Shown here: piece after piece, positions 63,359-64,000 of the stretch
How positions within the stretch are numbered: the first letter of the stretch is position 1
Layout: every line of letters starts with the position of its first letter
Translations under genes and position numbers: made by a program
Notes under the pieces: generated by a model
What the model saw: the letters and a program-made list of their open reading frames with translations, nothing else
Databases searched by the model: none
Told to the model about the DNA's origin: nothing
NCBI GenBank assembly: GCA_947846985.1
Contig: CANTUZ010000005.1
Location: 23,780,389 to 23,844,388, forward strand
Direction of reading: 5' to 3'
From: Fratercula arctica
Lineage: Eukaryota > Chordata > Aves > Charadriiformes > Alcidae
DNA length: 64,000 nt

Positions 63359-64000
63359 GATAGCATGCATACACATATATTCATATTCCTTCTATATATT
63401 CATAAAATATATTCATAAGCATTAACTCCCCCATCACCTTTCCAACTGATATCAGTGACTATCTTCCCATTAAGAAGACAAGTCAGCTCTTATAGTGGAT
63501 AACGTAAGAGGATACAAATAACTTTTCTTATGCAGATGAAACAAGTTATTTTAGAGTTCTGTATTTAAAAAATGCTTTCATAAATACTTGGAGATGGTTT
63601 CTGAAATTAAATAGTTGCCATTGCAAGCATTGCTTTTTTGATAGACACTTTTCAAGAAACTGGGGAATTTACAGTTTGACATTTACCAATTTAGGTTGTA
63701 TAGGAAAATACGTTTGAAAATCACTAAAAGATATATAGAACTGTCTGTTTCTATTGTCATTCTGGTTCACTCATACAGAATGTGCTACTGTTTACAGACC
63801 AGACAGTCCATTTTCAGCATTTTTAATCTTCCACAGATTTGACCATGAATTGATCCTGTTTGGAGGTCAGTTGTGAAAGAATTAAACTAGCTAAGCTTGT
63901 GGGGTCATAAATAGAATGGAATAAAGTATAATGAACAATCAAAGTGTGAGAGAGAAAACAGATGTTCCTAAAGATTCTCAGAGAATCTTGAACTTTGCCA

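Larger units (their letters stand above)
61568..64000. other. unique AT-rich non-coding sequence to window end
   Basis: No supported gene. It holds a motif-rich block (62850-63060) and a short perfect inverted repeat (63339-63358). TATATTCATA-type repeats occur near 63370-63420. Confidence 0.65.

Overview
The window is avian nuclear DNA. Its only clear interspersed repeats are CR1 LINEs (chicken repeat 1 type). They show the bird-typical 3' ends: short ATTCTATG-like octamers instead of a poly(A) tail, and the conserved 3' UTR and ORF2 C-terminal sequence. I saw no Alu, L1 or B-type SINE. The rest is AT-rich, low-complexity-prone DNA of the kind found in large bird introns or gene deserts. Stops occur in all frames, and no open frame in the window reads as a recognisable cellular protein. 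I therefore call no intact protein-coding gene, tRNA, rRNA or known small RNA.

Layout. 1-13543 is mostly unique AT-rich sequence with a cluster of three perfect hairpins (5166-5272), a C-rich/G4 tract (5726-5751), an open frame next to a strong splice donor (6229-6537), an enhancer-like block (7500-8060) and a GC-rich patch of unknown origin (11776-12085). 13544-13741 has the anatomy of an internal exon. A CR1 copy on the minus strand lies at 14512-15256 and one on the plus strand at 20187-20798. The second sits inside a 1.28-kb interval bounded by a perfect 16-bp direct repeat, with the right-hand repeat abutting the CR1 3' end. 25436-25510 is another exon-like segment. 26841-27081 is a diverged tandem duplication. 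31732-33110 is an old minus-strand CR1 that seems to keep ORF1 (esterase region) joined directly to the ORF2 C-terminus and 3' UTR, that is, an internally deleted element. A short CR1 3' end lies at 35544-35735. 44880-45658 is an internal CR1 ORF2 fragment on the minus strand. It is followed by a GC-richer stretch ending in a poly(A)-like run (45659-46159). 46160-64000 is mostly unique sequence with two more enhancer-like blocks and one exon-like segment that carries a 78-codon open frame (61305-61567).

How the parts fit. Four plus-strand segments (13544-13741, 25436-25510, 39832-40038, 61305-61567) each combine an acceptor-like site with a donor-like site. They could be 5' UTR or lncRNA exons of one plus-strand transcription unit, but this rests on splice-site appearance alone and is weak. 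I did not find a coherent undescribed system. The items most worth a second look are the flanked CR1 composite (19531-20814), the internally deleted CR1 (31732-33110) and the exon-like ORF at 61305-61567.
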